64,000 bases of DNA from a marine actinobacterium MedAcidi-G3. Lineage in GTDB: Bacteria; Actinomycetota; Acidimicrobiia; Acidimicrobiales; Poriferisodalaceae. The notes under the pieces were generated by a model, which saw nothing but the letters and a program-made list of their open reading frames with translations, did no database searches and was not told the DNA's origin. A program made the position numbers and the translations under genes. The stretch spans positions 32,400 to 96,399 of the forward strand of contig JUEP01000004.1 of the NCBI GenBank assembly GCA_000817105.1, in the 5' to 3' direction. Positions within the stretch are counted from its first letter, which is position 1; each line of letters starts with the position of its first letter. Positions 48,785 to 58,889 of the stretch are shown one piece after another.

Positions 48785-50182
48785 GTGCGAGGCATTATTG
48801 GATACGGGACTTATGTTCCCTACTATCGGCTAGATCGGGCCAAAATTACTTCTGCTATGGGCGCAGGCGGAGGTAGGGGTCACCGAGCCGTAGCGGGATA
48901 TGACGAAGACACTACGACGATGGGGGTAGAAGCGGCCCGCAATGCGTTGCGATCCGGCAACTTGACGCCATCGTCGATTTGGTTTGCGACAGCCAATCCA
49001 GCGTATTTGGATAAAACTAATGCCACCGCCATACAAGCCGCCTTGGATTTACCCCAAGAGACTTGGGCAGTCGATGCCGGTGGATCAGCTCGGTCAGCGG
49101 AAGCGGCAATTTTAGGAGCGCGCGGTTCCTCGGGTATTTCTATGGCAGTTGTGTCTGATTTGCGAACCGGTAATCCAACAAGCAACGATGAGAGCAGCGG
49201 CGGTGATGCCGCAGCGGCTGTCTTATTCGGAGATGACGAGGACGCTCCAGTTATTGCCTATGCACTTGGACTTGCTGCGTCTACCGGTGAATTCCTCGAC
49301 CGCTATAGGTTGCCGGGGGAAAGTGCCAGCAAGATCTGGGAAGAACGATTTGGAGAACAGGCCTACATTTCTCTCGCTGAAGATGCTATCGAGCGGGCGC
49401 TCAAGGACGCAGACATAGCCCTAGAGGATGTAGACAAAGTTGTTATCGCTGGACTTCACTCGCGAGCGGTAAGGAGCCTCTCCAAGATTGCTGGGGACAA
49501 ATTGGTTGATGATCTCAGTGGGCAAATAGGTAATCCAGGTGCAGCTCAATTCCCTCTGTTAGTTGCATCGGCCTTAGATGATGCTGATCCGGGGGAGACC
49601 ATTCTCTGTGTTCACCTTGCAGATGGTGCCTACGCCAGTGTTCTTCGCACGACAGACGCCATAGCTAAGTATGAGCCTTTTTCAACTGTCGAATCTCAGA
49701 TAGAAAACGGTAGTGACAGTCTCGACTACAACTTGTATCTAACATGGCGAGGGTTTCTTGATAGAGAATCGCCTCGTCGCCCTGATCCTGATCGTCCCGG
49801 AGCGCCTCCAGCATTTCGTTCAGAAGACTGGAAATATGCTTTCGTAGGCTCTCGTGACCGCTCTTCAGGAGCTATCCATTTGCCACCGATGAGGGTTTCT
49901 ATGGATGGTGGTGCCGTGGATGAAATGGAGCGCGTCAGAATGGCAGATACCCCAGCAACTATCGCAACATTTACAGTTGACTACCTAGCATTTTCTCTAT
50001 CGCCGCCTACCGTTGCGGTCGTGATCGACTTTGACGGAGGCGGTCGCTTCCAAGCAGAAATGACGGATGTAGACCCGAACGAGGTAAAAATAGGAGATCG
50101 GGTGGAGATGAGCTTCCGCCGATTATTTACCGCTCAAGGAATACATAACTACTTTTGGAAGGCTCGACCACTCGCAGAGTGA
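48785..50182 (+). CDS. HMG-CoA synthase/thiolase-superfamily protein with C-terminal OB-fold (DUF35-like) domain
   Basis: MRGIIGYGTYVPYYRLDRAKI..., GGDAAAAVLFGDDEDAP...; C-term IATFTVDYLAFSLSPPTVAVVIDFDGGGRFQAEMTDVDPNEVKIGDRVEMSFR. Confidence 0.82.
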   Translation: MRGIIGYGTYVPYYRLDRAKITSAMGAGGGRGHRAVAGYDEDTTTMGVEAARNALRSGNLTPSSIWFATANPAYLDKTNATAIQAALDLPQETWAVDAGGSARSAEAAILGARGSSGISMAVVSDLRTGNPTSNDESSGGDAAAAVLFGDDEDAPVIAYALGLAASTGEFLDRYRLPGESASKIWEERFGEQAYISLAEDAIERALKDADIALEDVDKVVIAGLHSRAVRSLSKIAGDKLVDDLSGQIGNPGAAQFPLLVASALDDADPGETILCVHLADGAYASVLRTTDAIAKYEPFSTVESQIENGSDSLDYNLYLTWRGFLDRESPRRPDPDRPGAPPAFRSEDWKYAFVGSRDRSSGAIHLPPMRVSMDGGAVDEMERVRMADTPATIATFTVDYLAFSLSPPTVAVVIDFDGGGRFQAEMTDVDPNEVKIGDRVEMSFRRLFTAQGIHNYFWKARPLAE

Positions 50183-50195
50183 GTGAAATTGTTTA

Positions 50196-50213
50196 GTATC
50201 CCTGCAGGGATAC
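50196..50213. promoter_or_regulatory. perfect 18-nt palindrome upstream of thiolase
   Basis: GTATCCCTGCAGGGATAC equals its own reverse complement; sits between 48785..50182 and 50259..51449. Confidence 0.4.
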
Positions 50214-50258
50214 GTTCGTATCTAGCAAACTAGTAATACACAACAAAGGAAAAGTGAC

Positions 50259-51449
50259 ATGGCCTCACATGGCATAAAGGACCAGGTCGCCATCATCGGT
50301 ATGGGCTGCACGCCCTTCGGTGAGCACTGGGATAAAGGCGCCGATGACATGCTCATCGACGCAGCGCACGAGGCTTACGCCTCGGCGGGAGTGAAGCAGG
50401 ACGATATTGACGCCTTCTGGTTAGGAACCATGGGGTCAGGAGTTTCTGGGCTAACACTGTCGAAGCCGCTACAAATCGACTACAAACCCGTCAGTCGTCT
50501 GGAAAATATGTGCGCCACAGGTTCGGAAGCTTTCCGTAACGCCTGTTACGCGGTTGCTTCCGGTGCTTATGACGTAGTTATGGCAATTGGCGTCGAAAAA
50601 CTGAAGGACAGCGGATACTCGGGCTTGACTGGTAGTAAGCCCCCAAGTGACGGCACAGATTCGTCACTAACAGCACCAGCCACTTTCAGTCTTCTAGCTC
50701 CGGCTTATGCCCATAAGAATGGTCTCGATGACGAAACCATGAAAGAGGTTCTGACCCGTATTGCTTGGAAGAACCACAAAAATGGAGCGCTTAACCCTCG
50801 GGCCCAGTTCCGTAAGGAAGTAGCGAAAGAGACCATTGCCGGCTCCCCTCTGGTAGCAGGGCCTTTGGGCATATTTGACTGTTCGGGTGTTAGCGATGGT
50901 TCAGCTGCAGCAGTGATAGTCCGAGCAGAAGATGCTCACCGCTACACCGACAAACCCCTATATGTAAAGGCTTTGAGCTTTTCTTCGGGACCTGCAACAG
51001 GTGCTCTAGACCCAAGCTATGACTACACAACGTTCCGAGAGGTTCGTGCATCAGCGGAAGAGGCATATAAGCAGGCGGGTATTGATGATCCCAGAAGCCA
51101 AATAGCGATGGCCGAGGTCCATGATTGCTTTACTCCCACGGAGTTGGTCTTGATGGAGGATCTAGGATTTGCTGAAGAAGGAACTGCCTGGAAAGAGGCG
51201 CTAAATGGAGCGTTTGACCTTGATGGAGATCTGCCAGTAAACCCAGATGGAGGTCTCAAGAGCTTTGGGCACCCAATAGGGGCTTCCGGTTTGAGGATGC
51301 TTTTTGAATGTTGGTTACAGCTTCGCGGTGAGGCGCCTCCCGAGCGTCAAATCGAGTCTGACAAAACACTTGGGCTAACTCACAACTTGGGCGGGCAGCC
51401 CGGGGCTTGCGTGTCGTTCGTCTCAGTCGTTGGGTCTGAACTTGGTTGA
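50259..51449 (+). CDS. thiolase family protein (acetyl-CoA acetyltransferase-like)
   Basis: VSRLENMCATGSEAFRNACYAVASGAYDVVMAIGVEKL, VNPDGGLKSFGHPIGASGLRML, HNLGGQPGACVSFVSVVG. Confidence 0.92.
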   Translation: MASHGIKDQVAIIGMGCTPFGEHWDKGADDMLIDAAHEAYASAGVKQDDIDAFWLGTMGSGVSGLTLSKPLQIDYKPVSRLENMCATGSEAFRNACYAVASGAYDVVMAIGVEKLKDSGYSGLTGSKPPSDGTDSSLTAPATFSLLAPAYAHKNGLDDETMKEVLTRIAWKNHKNGALNPRAQFRKEVAKETIAGSPLVAGPLGIFDCSGVSDGSAAAVIVRAEDAHRYTDKPLYVKALSFSSGPATGALDPSYDYTTFREVRASAEEAYKQAGIDDPRSQIAMAEVHDCFTPTELVLMEDLGFAEEGTAWKEALNGAFDLDGDLPVNPDGGLKSFGHPIGASGLRMLFECWLQLRGEAPPERQIESDKTLGLTHNLGGQPGACVSFVSVVGSELG

Positions 51450-51472
51450 TTCGCACAATCAAGCATAATTTC

Positions 51473-51511
51473 GATGACCGTTCATTCGAGCCATGTGAAT
51501 GAACGGTCATC
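51473..51511. terminator. bidirectional terminator-like inverted repeat between convergent genes
   Basis: GATGACCGTTCATTC-gagccatgt-GAATGAACGGTCATC: 15-bp perfect inverted repeat, 9-nt loop. Confidence 0.6.
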
Positions 51512-51547
51512 GCGCGTCCATAGTTGACTCAGAAATCGGCCGTATGC

Positions 51548-53413
51548 CTATCTGTGGTTAGATTTGATTGATTTAATGATTTGGGACGCGATGCCAGACG
51601 CATCGAGGCCCAATTCACTATGAAGTTCTGAGTCAGTTCCGTGAGGCAAATAGTCATCAGGCGTACCTAGCTGCAGTAACCGGGGAACTGAACCTGAGCG
51701 TCGTTGTAAAACATCCGCTACTAGGCTCCCGAATCCACCTAATCGAGTTCCGTCCTCGATAGTGACCACCAAGGGAAAATCGATGATTGATCGGATCATC
51801 TCTTGGTCGACCGGTTTTAAAATTCGAGGGTCCCAGAGGGCGGCGTCTACTCCCTCTTCGGCTAGTAAATTGACAGCGGTATTTGCTGCCGACAACATTT
51901 TGCCGGCGGCCAATATCGCGACATCTTTTCCTTCATGAACTAGTCGGGCGTTCATCCCCTCACCGACGTCTTCTGATTCCGTGGCATTACCTCTAGGCCA
52001 CCGAATTGCAACTGGTCCATCGTCTATCTCGAGAGCTTGATTTAGCATTACGGGCAGTTCTTGGAGTGATGATGGCGCGAAAATTGTCATACCGGGCACC
52101 CGTGCATACATTGCTATGTCGTGGACGCCGTGATGGGACGAACCATCTGGACCAGTCACTCCTGCTCTGTCGACACATATAACAACGGGCAGCGAATGGA
52201 GTCCAATGTCGTACATCACCTGGTCAAAGCCGCGTGCCAAAAAGGTTGAATACACAGCTACAAAAGGTCTAAGGCCAGCACGTGCCATGCCCGCGGCAGA
52301 CGTCAAGGCATGCTGCTCGGCTATACCGGTATCAAAAAATCGTTCTGGATAGCGTTGCTGAAACGGGATTAAGCCTGTCGAACCTGGCATTGCAGCGGTA
52401 ATTGCTACGACGTCATCACGACGATCGGCGATGTCCATAAGGACTCTGCTGAACTCGGAGGTAAATGTATTTCCCCCCTTTGAAGAGGAGTTTCCAGTTA
52501 GTGGATCGAACGAACCAATATCGTGCAAATGCTTTTCGTGATCTTCTTCGGCAGGCGCGTATCCGCGCCCTTTGTCGGTGAGAACGTGCACGACTATTGG
52601 GCCTTCTTCGTACGAGGATGCGTCGCGAAGAGCGGACTCGAGGGCCTCGATATCGTGACCGTCGATGGGACCGAGATATCGAACCCCGAGGGTTTCAAAA
52701 AAGGCGGGAGGTTCCCACATTTCGCGCATAGCTGCGGCAGCTCCGGATAAACCTCTCTTCACCTCGTGGCCGAGGGGTAAACGATCAAGAATGCTCGTAA
52801 CCGCTTGGCGTCCCTTTAAGTAGTTGGGTGACTGTCGCAGGCGCGACATTACTGTGGCCAGACGACTAACCGTTGGAGCGTATGACCTTCCGTTGTCATT
52901 GAGAACAATGACGGCACGCTGTCCATAATGACCGAGATTGTTGAGCGCTTCAAAGGCCATACCCCCGGTCATGGAGCCATCACCGATGATTGCTACGACC
53001 TGCCTGTGTTCGTGGCCTGTCAACTCAAAGCCGGCAGCTAGCCCCGAAGCCCAACTGAGCGACGTCGAAGCATGACTATTTTCTACTACGTCATGTTCTG
53101 ATTCAGCTGCACTCGGATAACCGGATAATCCGTGTCTTTGACGGAGAGTCGTAAATTCTTGGGAGCGCCCAGTAATGATCTTGTGCACATAACTTTGGTG
53201 ACCAGTATCCCAGAGGATGACGTCCCTTGGTGACTCGAAGACCCGGTGAACAGCCAGAGTTAGCTCTACTGCACCTAGGTTGGACCCTAAATGACCGCCC
53301 GTTCGAGAAACGGCTTCAACTAAAAACTCTCTAATTTCGACGGAGAGTTCTTGTAGTTGGTCGTTATCAAGCGCACGTAAATCTGCTGGGCTTTTGATTT
53401 GTTCGATATGCAT
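51548..53413 (-). CDS. dxs: 1-deoxy-D-xylulose-5-phosphate synthase
   Basis: GGHLGSNLGAVELTLAVHRVF, ILWDTGHQSYVHKIITGR, IGDGSMTGGMAFEALNN, FFDTGIAEQHALTSAAGMA. Confidence 0.97.
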   Translation of the reverse strand: MHIEQIKSPADLRALDNDQLQELSVEIREFLVEAVSRTGGHLGSNLGAVELTLAVHRVFESPRDVILWDTGHQSYVHKIITGRSQEFTTLRQRHGLSGYPSAAESEHDVVENSHASTSLSWASGLAAGFELTGHEHRQVVAIIGDGSMTGGMAFEALNNLGHYGQRAVIVLNDNGRSYAPTVSRLATVMSRLRQSPNYLKGRQAVTSILDRLPLGHEVKRGLSGAAAAMREMWEPPAFFETLGVRYLGPIDGHDIEALESALRDASSYEEGPIVVHVLTDKGRGYAPAEEDHEKHLHDIGSFDPLTGNSSSKGGNTFTSEFSRVLMDIADRRDDVVAITAAMPGSTGLIPFQQRYPERFFDTGIAEQHALTSAAGMARAGLRPFVAVYSTFLARGFDQVMYDIGLHSLPVVICVDRAGVTGPDGSSHHGVHDIAMYARVPGMTIFAPSSLQELPVMLNQALEIDDGPVAIRWPRGNATESEDVGEGMNARLVHEGKDVAILAAGKMLSAANTAVNLLAEEGVDAALWDPRILKPVDQEMIRSIIDFPLVVTIEDGTRLGGFGSLVADVLQRRSGSVPRLLQLGTPDDYLPHGTDSELHSELGLDASGIASQIIKSIKSNHR

Positions 53414-53493
53414 AGAGTGCTTACTGACCGTCTCGAATACTGGTCACACTATCGGCTAAAAACCAACTGACATCACCGTCCATATGAGTCTCA

Positions 53494-54261
53494 TTACCTG
53501 AAACGGATTCTTGATATCAACTTTGCGCATTCCATTCCAAGAATTAGGACAACGAGACCAGCTAGGCCATCAATCCAGTAGTGGTTAGCGGTGACAACTA
53601 TGCCAAAACTGGTGGCAATGGGGTAGCTCCACATCGTTAAGCGAGCCCACCGAGAATTCAGGACTGGGATCAGTGCTAGAGCACACCATGCAGCCCAGGC
53701 AAGGTGAAGGCTAGGCATGGCAGCCCATTGGTTTGAAATGGCTTGAAGAGTGCCGGAATCGAAAGACCACAAACCTCCGTGCACCGCAAGCGTGTCAACA
53801 AAAGCGAACTCAGTCATTGACCCACCGTAAGGAGGAGGTGTTGACAGCAACCGGGGGGGCATCAAAGGAAACGCTGCGAAGCCGACAAGACCCAGCGCAG
53901 TTGTTATAGCTAGTCCTGTTCGGTACCTCAGAAAGCGCGCTGGAAACTTTCTAAACAAAAATATGCCAGTACCAATAGTTACGACGAAGTGGAGACTTCC
54001 GTAGAAAACATTCCAGAACCATAAGAACCAACCCCAGTCGATAAAGAAGCTTTGGAGCTGTTCCTCGAAAAATAAACCGATTTTTTTTTCTAGGTTGATG
54101 ACAGTCCGAGCGTTGTCAGCTGCTGTCGTCGTATCTGCCGCGAATAAGCCATTGGAACCAAACTGATTTCTGATTCGTGCATAGACCAAGTAGAACCCGA
54201 GAATGAAGAGGATCTCTTTCCACCAGCGCCTTTGATCAACGACTTTTTCTAGCGATGTCAA
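53494..54261 (-). CDS. PAP2 family phosphatase / inositolphosphotransferase-like membrane protein
   Basis: AMPSLHLAWAAWCALAL and TSFGIVVTANHYWIDGLAGLVV PAP2 motifs. Confidence 0.88.
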   Translation of the reverse strand: MTSLEKVVDQRRWWKEILFILGFYLVYARIRNQFGSNGLFAADTTTAADNARTVINLEKKIGLFFEEQLQSFFIDWGWFLWFWNVFYGSLHFVVTIGTGIFLFRKFPARFLRYRTGLAITTALGLVGFAAFPLMPPRLLSTPPPYGGSMTEFAFVDTLAVHGGLWSFDSGTLQAISNQWAAMPSLHLAWAAWCALALIPVLNSRWARLTMWSYPIATSFGIVVTANHYWIDGLAGLVVLILGMECAKLISRIRFR

Positions 54262-55247
54262 AGCCGCCCCCCGGAGTTCTGTCGGCGTGGACCAAAGATG
54301 AATGGCACCACTCCAGCGAGACTCGCAATGAGAGTAACAGCGTAAGTCAGGAGTCCTAAGACGACGCTTTGGCTACTTGCAATGTACGAACTGCCGAGAA
54401 AAAAAACCAGTGCCGCTTCTCTGACGCCAAGTCCGCCAATAGCGATCGGTAGAACCTGGGCCACAAAGACCATAGGAAGAAAAGCAAACCAAGTCGACAT
54501 GTCAAGCCTTATGCCGATTGAGTTAGCGATGCAGATAACAGCAAATATAAGACAGGCCTGAAATGCCACTGCTACGGCTAGCAGCCGAAACATTGAGCCG
54601 GGAACTTTGCGATAGATCGCTAGGCCTTGGTGAACGGCCGCAAGTGAAGCTGTTAAACCGTTTTGACCTTTGAGTCGCCCACCGATGCTTGGGTGTTGGG
54701 CTACAAAAATTAAGAGTGATAGCAATACGAGTGTTGCTACAGAGGCAGCGAGAGCAACCATTCCTGTTCGGTCTGATATTAAGTCTGGCTTAAGCATCAG
54801 GGTGAACAGAGTTATTACAGGGAGAACCAACCAGCCGGTTGATCTTTCAATAATCACTGAGGCGAAAGCTCGCGAATGGTTGTTTGTTGCGGTACCCATT
54901 CGGGTTACCCGCAAAATATCGCCACCCACTGTCGTCGGTAGAAAGTTTCCTACAAATTGGCCCGCTAAAAAGTACCCGAATATTTGAGAAAATTTCAGCC
55001 TCTCGCCGAGGGTCCTACAGACTTCAAGCCAACGAACTGAAGCTAGAGCAAATGCTCCGAGCGTCAAAAGCAATGAGGCGCTTAGCCATAACCAACTTGT
55101 TGGTTCCCAGTCAGGCCACCTCGCCTCTAGGTCATCGGCTGGAAACTGAGTCAGTAACAGCGTCAACATCACCGAACTTGCTATTAAGCGAAGTCCGAGG
55201 GAAGCCTTTTTCGGCAAACGGAAGGAGTAGTTGCGCTTCGGTATCAC
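54258..55247 (-). CDS. lysylphosphatidylglycerol synthase TM-region/UPF0104 family protein
   Basis: FGYFLAGQFVGNFLPTTVGGDILRVTRMG...FVAQVLPIAIGGLGVREAALVFFLG; start uncertain (ORF extends to 55415, likely GTG near 55247). Confidence 0.85.
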   Translation of the reverse strand: MIPKRNYSFRLPKKASLGLRLIASSVMLTLLLTQFPADDLEARWPDWEPTSWLWLSASLLLTLGAFALASVRWLEVCRTLGERLKFSQIFGYFLAGQFVGNFLPTTVGGDILRVTRMGTATNNHSRAFASVIIERSTGWLVLPVITLFTLMLKPDLISDRTGMVALAASVATLVLLSLLIFVAQHPSIGGRLKGQNGLTASLAAVHQGLAIYRKVPGSMFRLLAVAVAFQACLIFAVICIANSIGIRLDMSTWFAFLPMVFVAQVLPIAIGGLGVREAALVFFLGSSYIASSQSVVLGLLTYAVTLIASLAGVVPFIFGPRRQNSGGRL

Positions 55248-55353
55248 GAGAGTTCGAAGATTAGGCCGAACGGGCGGCCCTGAGAAGTCTAAAACGTGAA
55301 TGTTCAGGGTACTGTGTCGACGGAACTTTGATTTAAGACAGGGAGATGCGAGT

Positions 55354-56757
55354 GTGAAACCCCTTTCCTCGCTATTGGACCGAGAACTCATCCAAGAAAC
55401 TCTTGCTGAGGCCATATCGAACGGAGGTGAGTGGGCAGAAGTTTTCGTAGAGGACCGACAGAACGCTTCCGCAGATTTCGACGAAGGACGGGTTGAAGCG
55501 ATGGTTTCGAGTAGAGACCTCGGTGCAGGAATTCGGGTGACGGTAGGCGAAGTGACAGGATTCGCTCATACCTCTGACTTAACGCGCGGTGGCCTATCGG
55601 AGGCTGCCCAAGCTGCTGCTGCTGTTGCTAAAGGCGGGGGCCAAGTTAAACCAGTAGCTCTAAATGGAGATGGAGTGGCTGAAAGCAATGCGCGAATATT
55701 GCCGGAAACTATTTCAAAAACTCGAAAAGTGGAGTTGCTGGAGCAAACCAACTCCGCTGCCCGGGCTGAGAACCCAGCTATCACCCAAGTAAATGTCCGA
55801 TATTCGGAAGGCCGTCGCCGAGTGTTGATCGCTAACTCGGAGGGACTCTTCAACGCTGACGACCAAACGCGAACTTTGTTATCGGTGAATTGTGTGGCTA
55901 CTGGTGATCAAGGACTACAAACAGGTCGAGAAACTGTGGGGTACACCGTCGGATTCGAACTTTTCGAAGACCACGACATTGAGGCTATGGCGCGACGAGC
56001 TGCCGGTCGAGCAATAACTAAATTAGCTGCGCGCCCAGCGCCCAGCGGCCAATTACCGGTCGTAATAGAACGAGGTGGAGGAGGCGTGCTTTTCCACGAG
56101 GCCTGCGGCCACGGTCTCGAGGCAGATCTCGTAAATAAAGGGGCATCAGTGTTCCGTGATCGTCTAGGAGAACTCGTTGCCGCTCCATCCGTCACACTCG
56201 TTGATGACGGAACCATGGGGGTTGAATGGGGCACCATAGCTATCGACGATGAAGGGTGCCCTACTCAGCGGAATGTCCTTATCGAAGATGGTGTTCTTAC
56301 CGATTACATGTGGGACCACTTGCGCAGTCGAGCAGCCGGAAGACCGGCTTCAGGAAATGGAAGGCGGCAAAGTTATCAACACTTACCTATGGTGCGCATG
56401 ACCAATACCTTTGTCACTAATGGGGATGCTGAGCCACGAGACATCATTGCGGACACTAAAAATGGGGTTTATGTCGCCCAATTGGGCGGAGGTCAAGTCA
56501 ACACGGCTACCGGTGATTTTGTTTTCGGTATGACTGAGGCCTACCTCATTGAAAACGGCGAGATAACAGCGCCGTTGCGCGAAGGAAATCTCATCGGTAA
56601 CGGTCCAGAGGTTTTACAAAACATAGAGGTGATCGGAAACGACTTTGCCATGGGAAGCCCAGGTACCTGTGGCAAAGACGGGCAGGGTGTCCCAGTCGGA
56701 GATGGCCAGCCAACACTGCGAGTCGGAGCATTAACTATCGGCGGTACCGCAAGTTGA
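55354..56757 (+). CDS. tldD: TldD/PmbA family metalloprotease subunit (TldD-like)
   Basis: HExxxH motif LFHEACGHGLEADLVNKGASVF; GSPGTCGKDGQGVPVGDGQPTLRVGALTIGG. Confidence 0.9.
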   Translation: MKPLSSLLDRELIQETLAEAISNGGEWAEVFVEDRQNASADFDEGRVEAMVSSRDLGAGIRVTVGEVTGFAHTSDLTRGGLSEAAQAAAAVAKGGGQVKPVALNGDGVAESNARILPETISKTRKVELLEQTNSAARAENPAITQVNVRYSEGRRRVLIANSEGLFNADDQTRTLLSVNCVATGDQGLQTGRETVGYTVGFELFEDHDIEAMARRAAGRAITKLAARPAPSGQLPVVIERGGGGVLFHEACGHGLEADLVNKGASVFRDRLGELVAAPSVTLVDDGTMGVEWGTIAIDDEGCPTQRNVLIEDGVLTDYMWDHLRSRAAGRPASGNGRRQSYQHLPMVRMTNTFVTNGDAEPRDIIADTKNGVYVAQLGGGQVNTATGDFVFGMTEAYLIENGEITAPLREGNLIGNGPEVLQNIEVIGNDFAMGSPGTCGKDGQGVPVGDGQPTLRVGALTIGGTAS

Positions 56758-58103
56758 GTAAACCTCTTGAACTGCCGGAGATAGCCGACAAGCTCGTGTC
56801 GCTAGCGCAGCGAAATGAGCAGGTAGAGGTCTGCCTATCAAGAAGCCGTTCAACGACGGTAAAGGCCTACTCCGCTCAGGTTGAATCAGTCCGATCTGGT
56901 ATGTCTGAAGGTGTCGGGATCAGAGTAATCGTCAACGGTCAGCAAGGTTTTGCTACCGCCGGCTCGCTCGATTACGAGGTCTTAGCTCAAGTCATTGAAG
57001 AAGCTCGAGGCAATTTACAGTTCGCGGAGAGCGACCCTGACCAAGGACTTGCTGAGCCTGATGGAATAAAATCTCCCAATCTTGATCTGGTTGACTCTGC
57101 AGTTCTCAAGATGAGCGACCAAGAGAAATCATCTATAGCGATTGAGTTAGAGCAGCGATGTCTATCAGCAGATCGACGAGTAAGCAGCGTGCGTTCTGCT
57201 GCATGGTCCGACGGCTGGGGTGAATTTGCTTTAGCTTCGACGAACGGGATTTCGGTATACACCGAAGGCGGAAGTTGCTCGGTAGGTGTTCAACCGCTCG
57301 CCGTAGAAGGAAATGAAACTCAGATTGGCTACGCGGGAGATGCTGCTCGGCGGCCCGACTTACTCGATATGGACCGAGTCATAGCTGAAGCAGTCGAGGG
57401 CGCGACAGGAATGTTGGGGGCCAGCAAACCGGTATCCGAGAGGGTCACGGTGGTTTTTGAGCCTGGAGTGACGTCCGCGTTCCTTGGAACGGTTGCGGGT
57501 GCCCTTACCGGCGATCGTGTTGTAAAGGGAAGGTCGCCGTTTGCGGATCGTCTGGGTGAACAAGTTGGCGCTTCAAAGTTGACGTTGTTTGATGACCCAA
57601 CAAACATCGAGTCTTTAGGAGCCGACAACCATGACGGCGAAGGTCTGGCCGCTCGAAAAAATATGATTATTGAAAATGGGATGTTGTCGCAATTTCTGCA
57701 TAATTCATACACGGCACGACGATTGGGGGCGAGCTCTACTGGCTCAGCCGTTAGGGGTGCTCGTTCGACACCTAGCGTCGGCCTGCATGCTTTGTGCCTG
57801 AAGCCAGGGACGCTTGACCGAGAAGCTCTATTTCATAAGGTTGGCAACGGAATTTTTGTCCGTGGTGTAAACGGTCTGCATAGTGGGGTTAACCCGGTTA
57901 GCGGAGATTTCTCAGTTGGGGCATATGGACACAAGATAAGAGACGGCGTCCTCGCGGAACCTTTTAGGGAAGCAACAATCGCTTCAACTCTTCAACGAAT
58001 GCTGCTTGATATAGCAGTAATTGGCGGAGACTTTGAGTTTTTGCCAAATGGCTCAGGCATGTCATCTATAGCAATAGACGACATTGCACTGTCGGGTATG
58101 TGA
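56754..58103 (+). CDS. pmbA: TldD/PmbA family protein (PmbA/TldE-like)
   Basis: AYSAQVESVRSGMSEGVGIRVIVNGQQGFATA...; no HExxxH; overlaps tldD stop. Confidence 0.88.
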   Translation: MSKPLELPEIADKLVSLAQRNEQVEVCLSRSRSTTVKAYSAQVESVRSGMSEGVGIRVIVNGQQGFATAGSLDYEVLAQVIEEARGNLQFAESDPDQGLAEPDGIKSPNLDLVDSAVLKMSDQEKSSIAIELEQRCLSADRRVSSVRSAAWSDGWGEFALASTNGISVYTEGGSCSVGVQPLAVEGNETQIGYAGDAARRPDLLDMDRVIAEAVEGATGMLGASKPVSERVTVVFEPGVTSAFLGTVAGALTGDRVVKGRSPFADRLGEQVGASKLTLFDDPTNIESLGADNHDGEGLAARKNMIIENGMLSQFLHNSYTARRLGASSTGSAVRGARSTPSVGLHALCLKPGTLDREALFHKVGNGIFVRGVNGLHSGVNPVSGDFSVGAYGHKIRDGVLAEPFREATIASTLQRMLLDIAVIGGDFEFLPNGSGMSSIAIDDIALSGM

Positions 58104-58146
58104 TTCGTGAAGGTAACTGAACGGGGTCTGTTGATACCCTTCACCC

Positions 58147-58869
58147 GTGCCTTCTTTGCCCACACCGGAAGCTCTTGAGCGTCATCCTCACTTAGCTGAA
58201 CCTTGTCCTGAAGGCTGGGTTCGCGTCGATTTTCACTCCCACACCATGTGGTCTGGAGATTCAACCACCACTCCTGAGGAACTTCACGAGTGCGTCACGG
58301 CGTCCGGAATAGACGTTCTGTGTATTACCGATCACAACGCGATCAAAGGAGCGGTTGAACTTGCTGATGAACTCCCGTGTCGAGTAGTGGTAGGCGAAGA
58401 GTTGAAAACTCATGCCGGTGAAATAATTGGGCTTTTCTTACGGGAACGAATCCCGCAGGGAATTCCACCGCTGGAAGCTGCGCTTGATATTCGCGATCAG
58501 GGTGGAATTGTCTACGTGCCTCACCCGTTTGACCCGATGCGGAATAATTTACGATTAGATGTTTTAGATGAGCTAGTTGCGTCAGATCTAGTTGATGGCA
58601 TTGAAGTACTTAACGGAAAAACGAGCCTCAAAAGCCTCAACCAAAAAGCTGTCACATATGCCGCTAAGCACGATCTGGCAATTGGAGCCGGCAGTGATGC
58701 ACACGTTGCTGAAGCGATAGGGGCTGTTTACTTAGAAATGCCAGACTTCGATAGCCCCGAAGATTTCTTGAGTTCAATGCGCCAAGGGCGGCCCGTGGGT
58801 CACTATTACGACCCTCCGAGGCGCTGGCGACCCCGTATCGTTCCTTCAACAGCCGATGGATTTCTCTAA
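58147..58869 (+). CDS. PHP domain metal-dependent phosphoesterase
   Basis: VRVDFHSHTMWSGDSTTTPEELHECVTASGIDVLCITDHNAIKGA...IGAGSDAHVAEAIG. Confidence 0.9.
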   Translation: MPSLPTPEALERHPHLAEPCPEGWVRVDFHSHTMWSGDSTTTPEELHECVTASGIDVLCITDHNAIKGAVELADELPCRVVVGEELKTHAGEIIGLFLRERIPQGIPPLEAALDIRDQGGIVYVPHPFDPMRNNLRLDVLDELVASDLVDGIEVLNGKTSLKSLNQKAVTYAAKHDLAIGAGSDAHVAEAIGAVYLEMPDFDSPEDFLSSMRQGRPVGHYYDPPRRWRPRIVPSTADGFL

Positions 58870-58889
58870 CTGCAAACTGCTGAACGAAT

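Noticed and set aside
48785-51449. Mevalonate-pathway gene pair
   Set aside because: dxs (MEP pathway) is adjacent and no HMG-CoA reductase or mevalonate kinase is present in the window; a role in other acyl-CoA chemistry is more likely.
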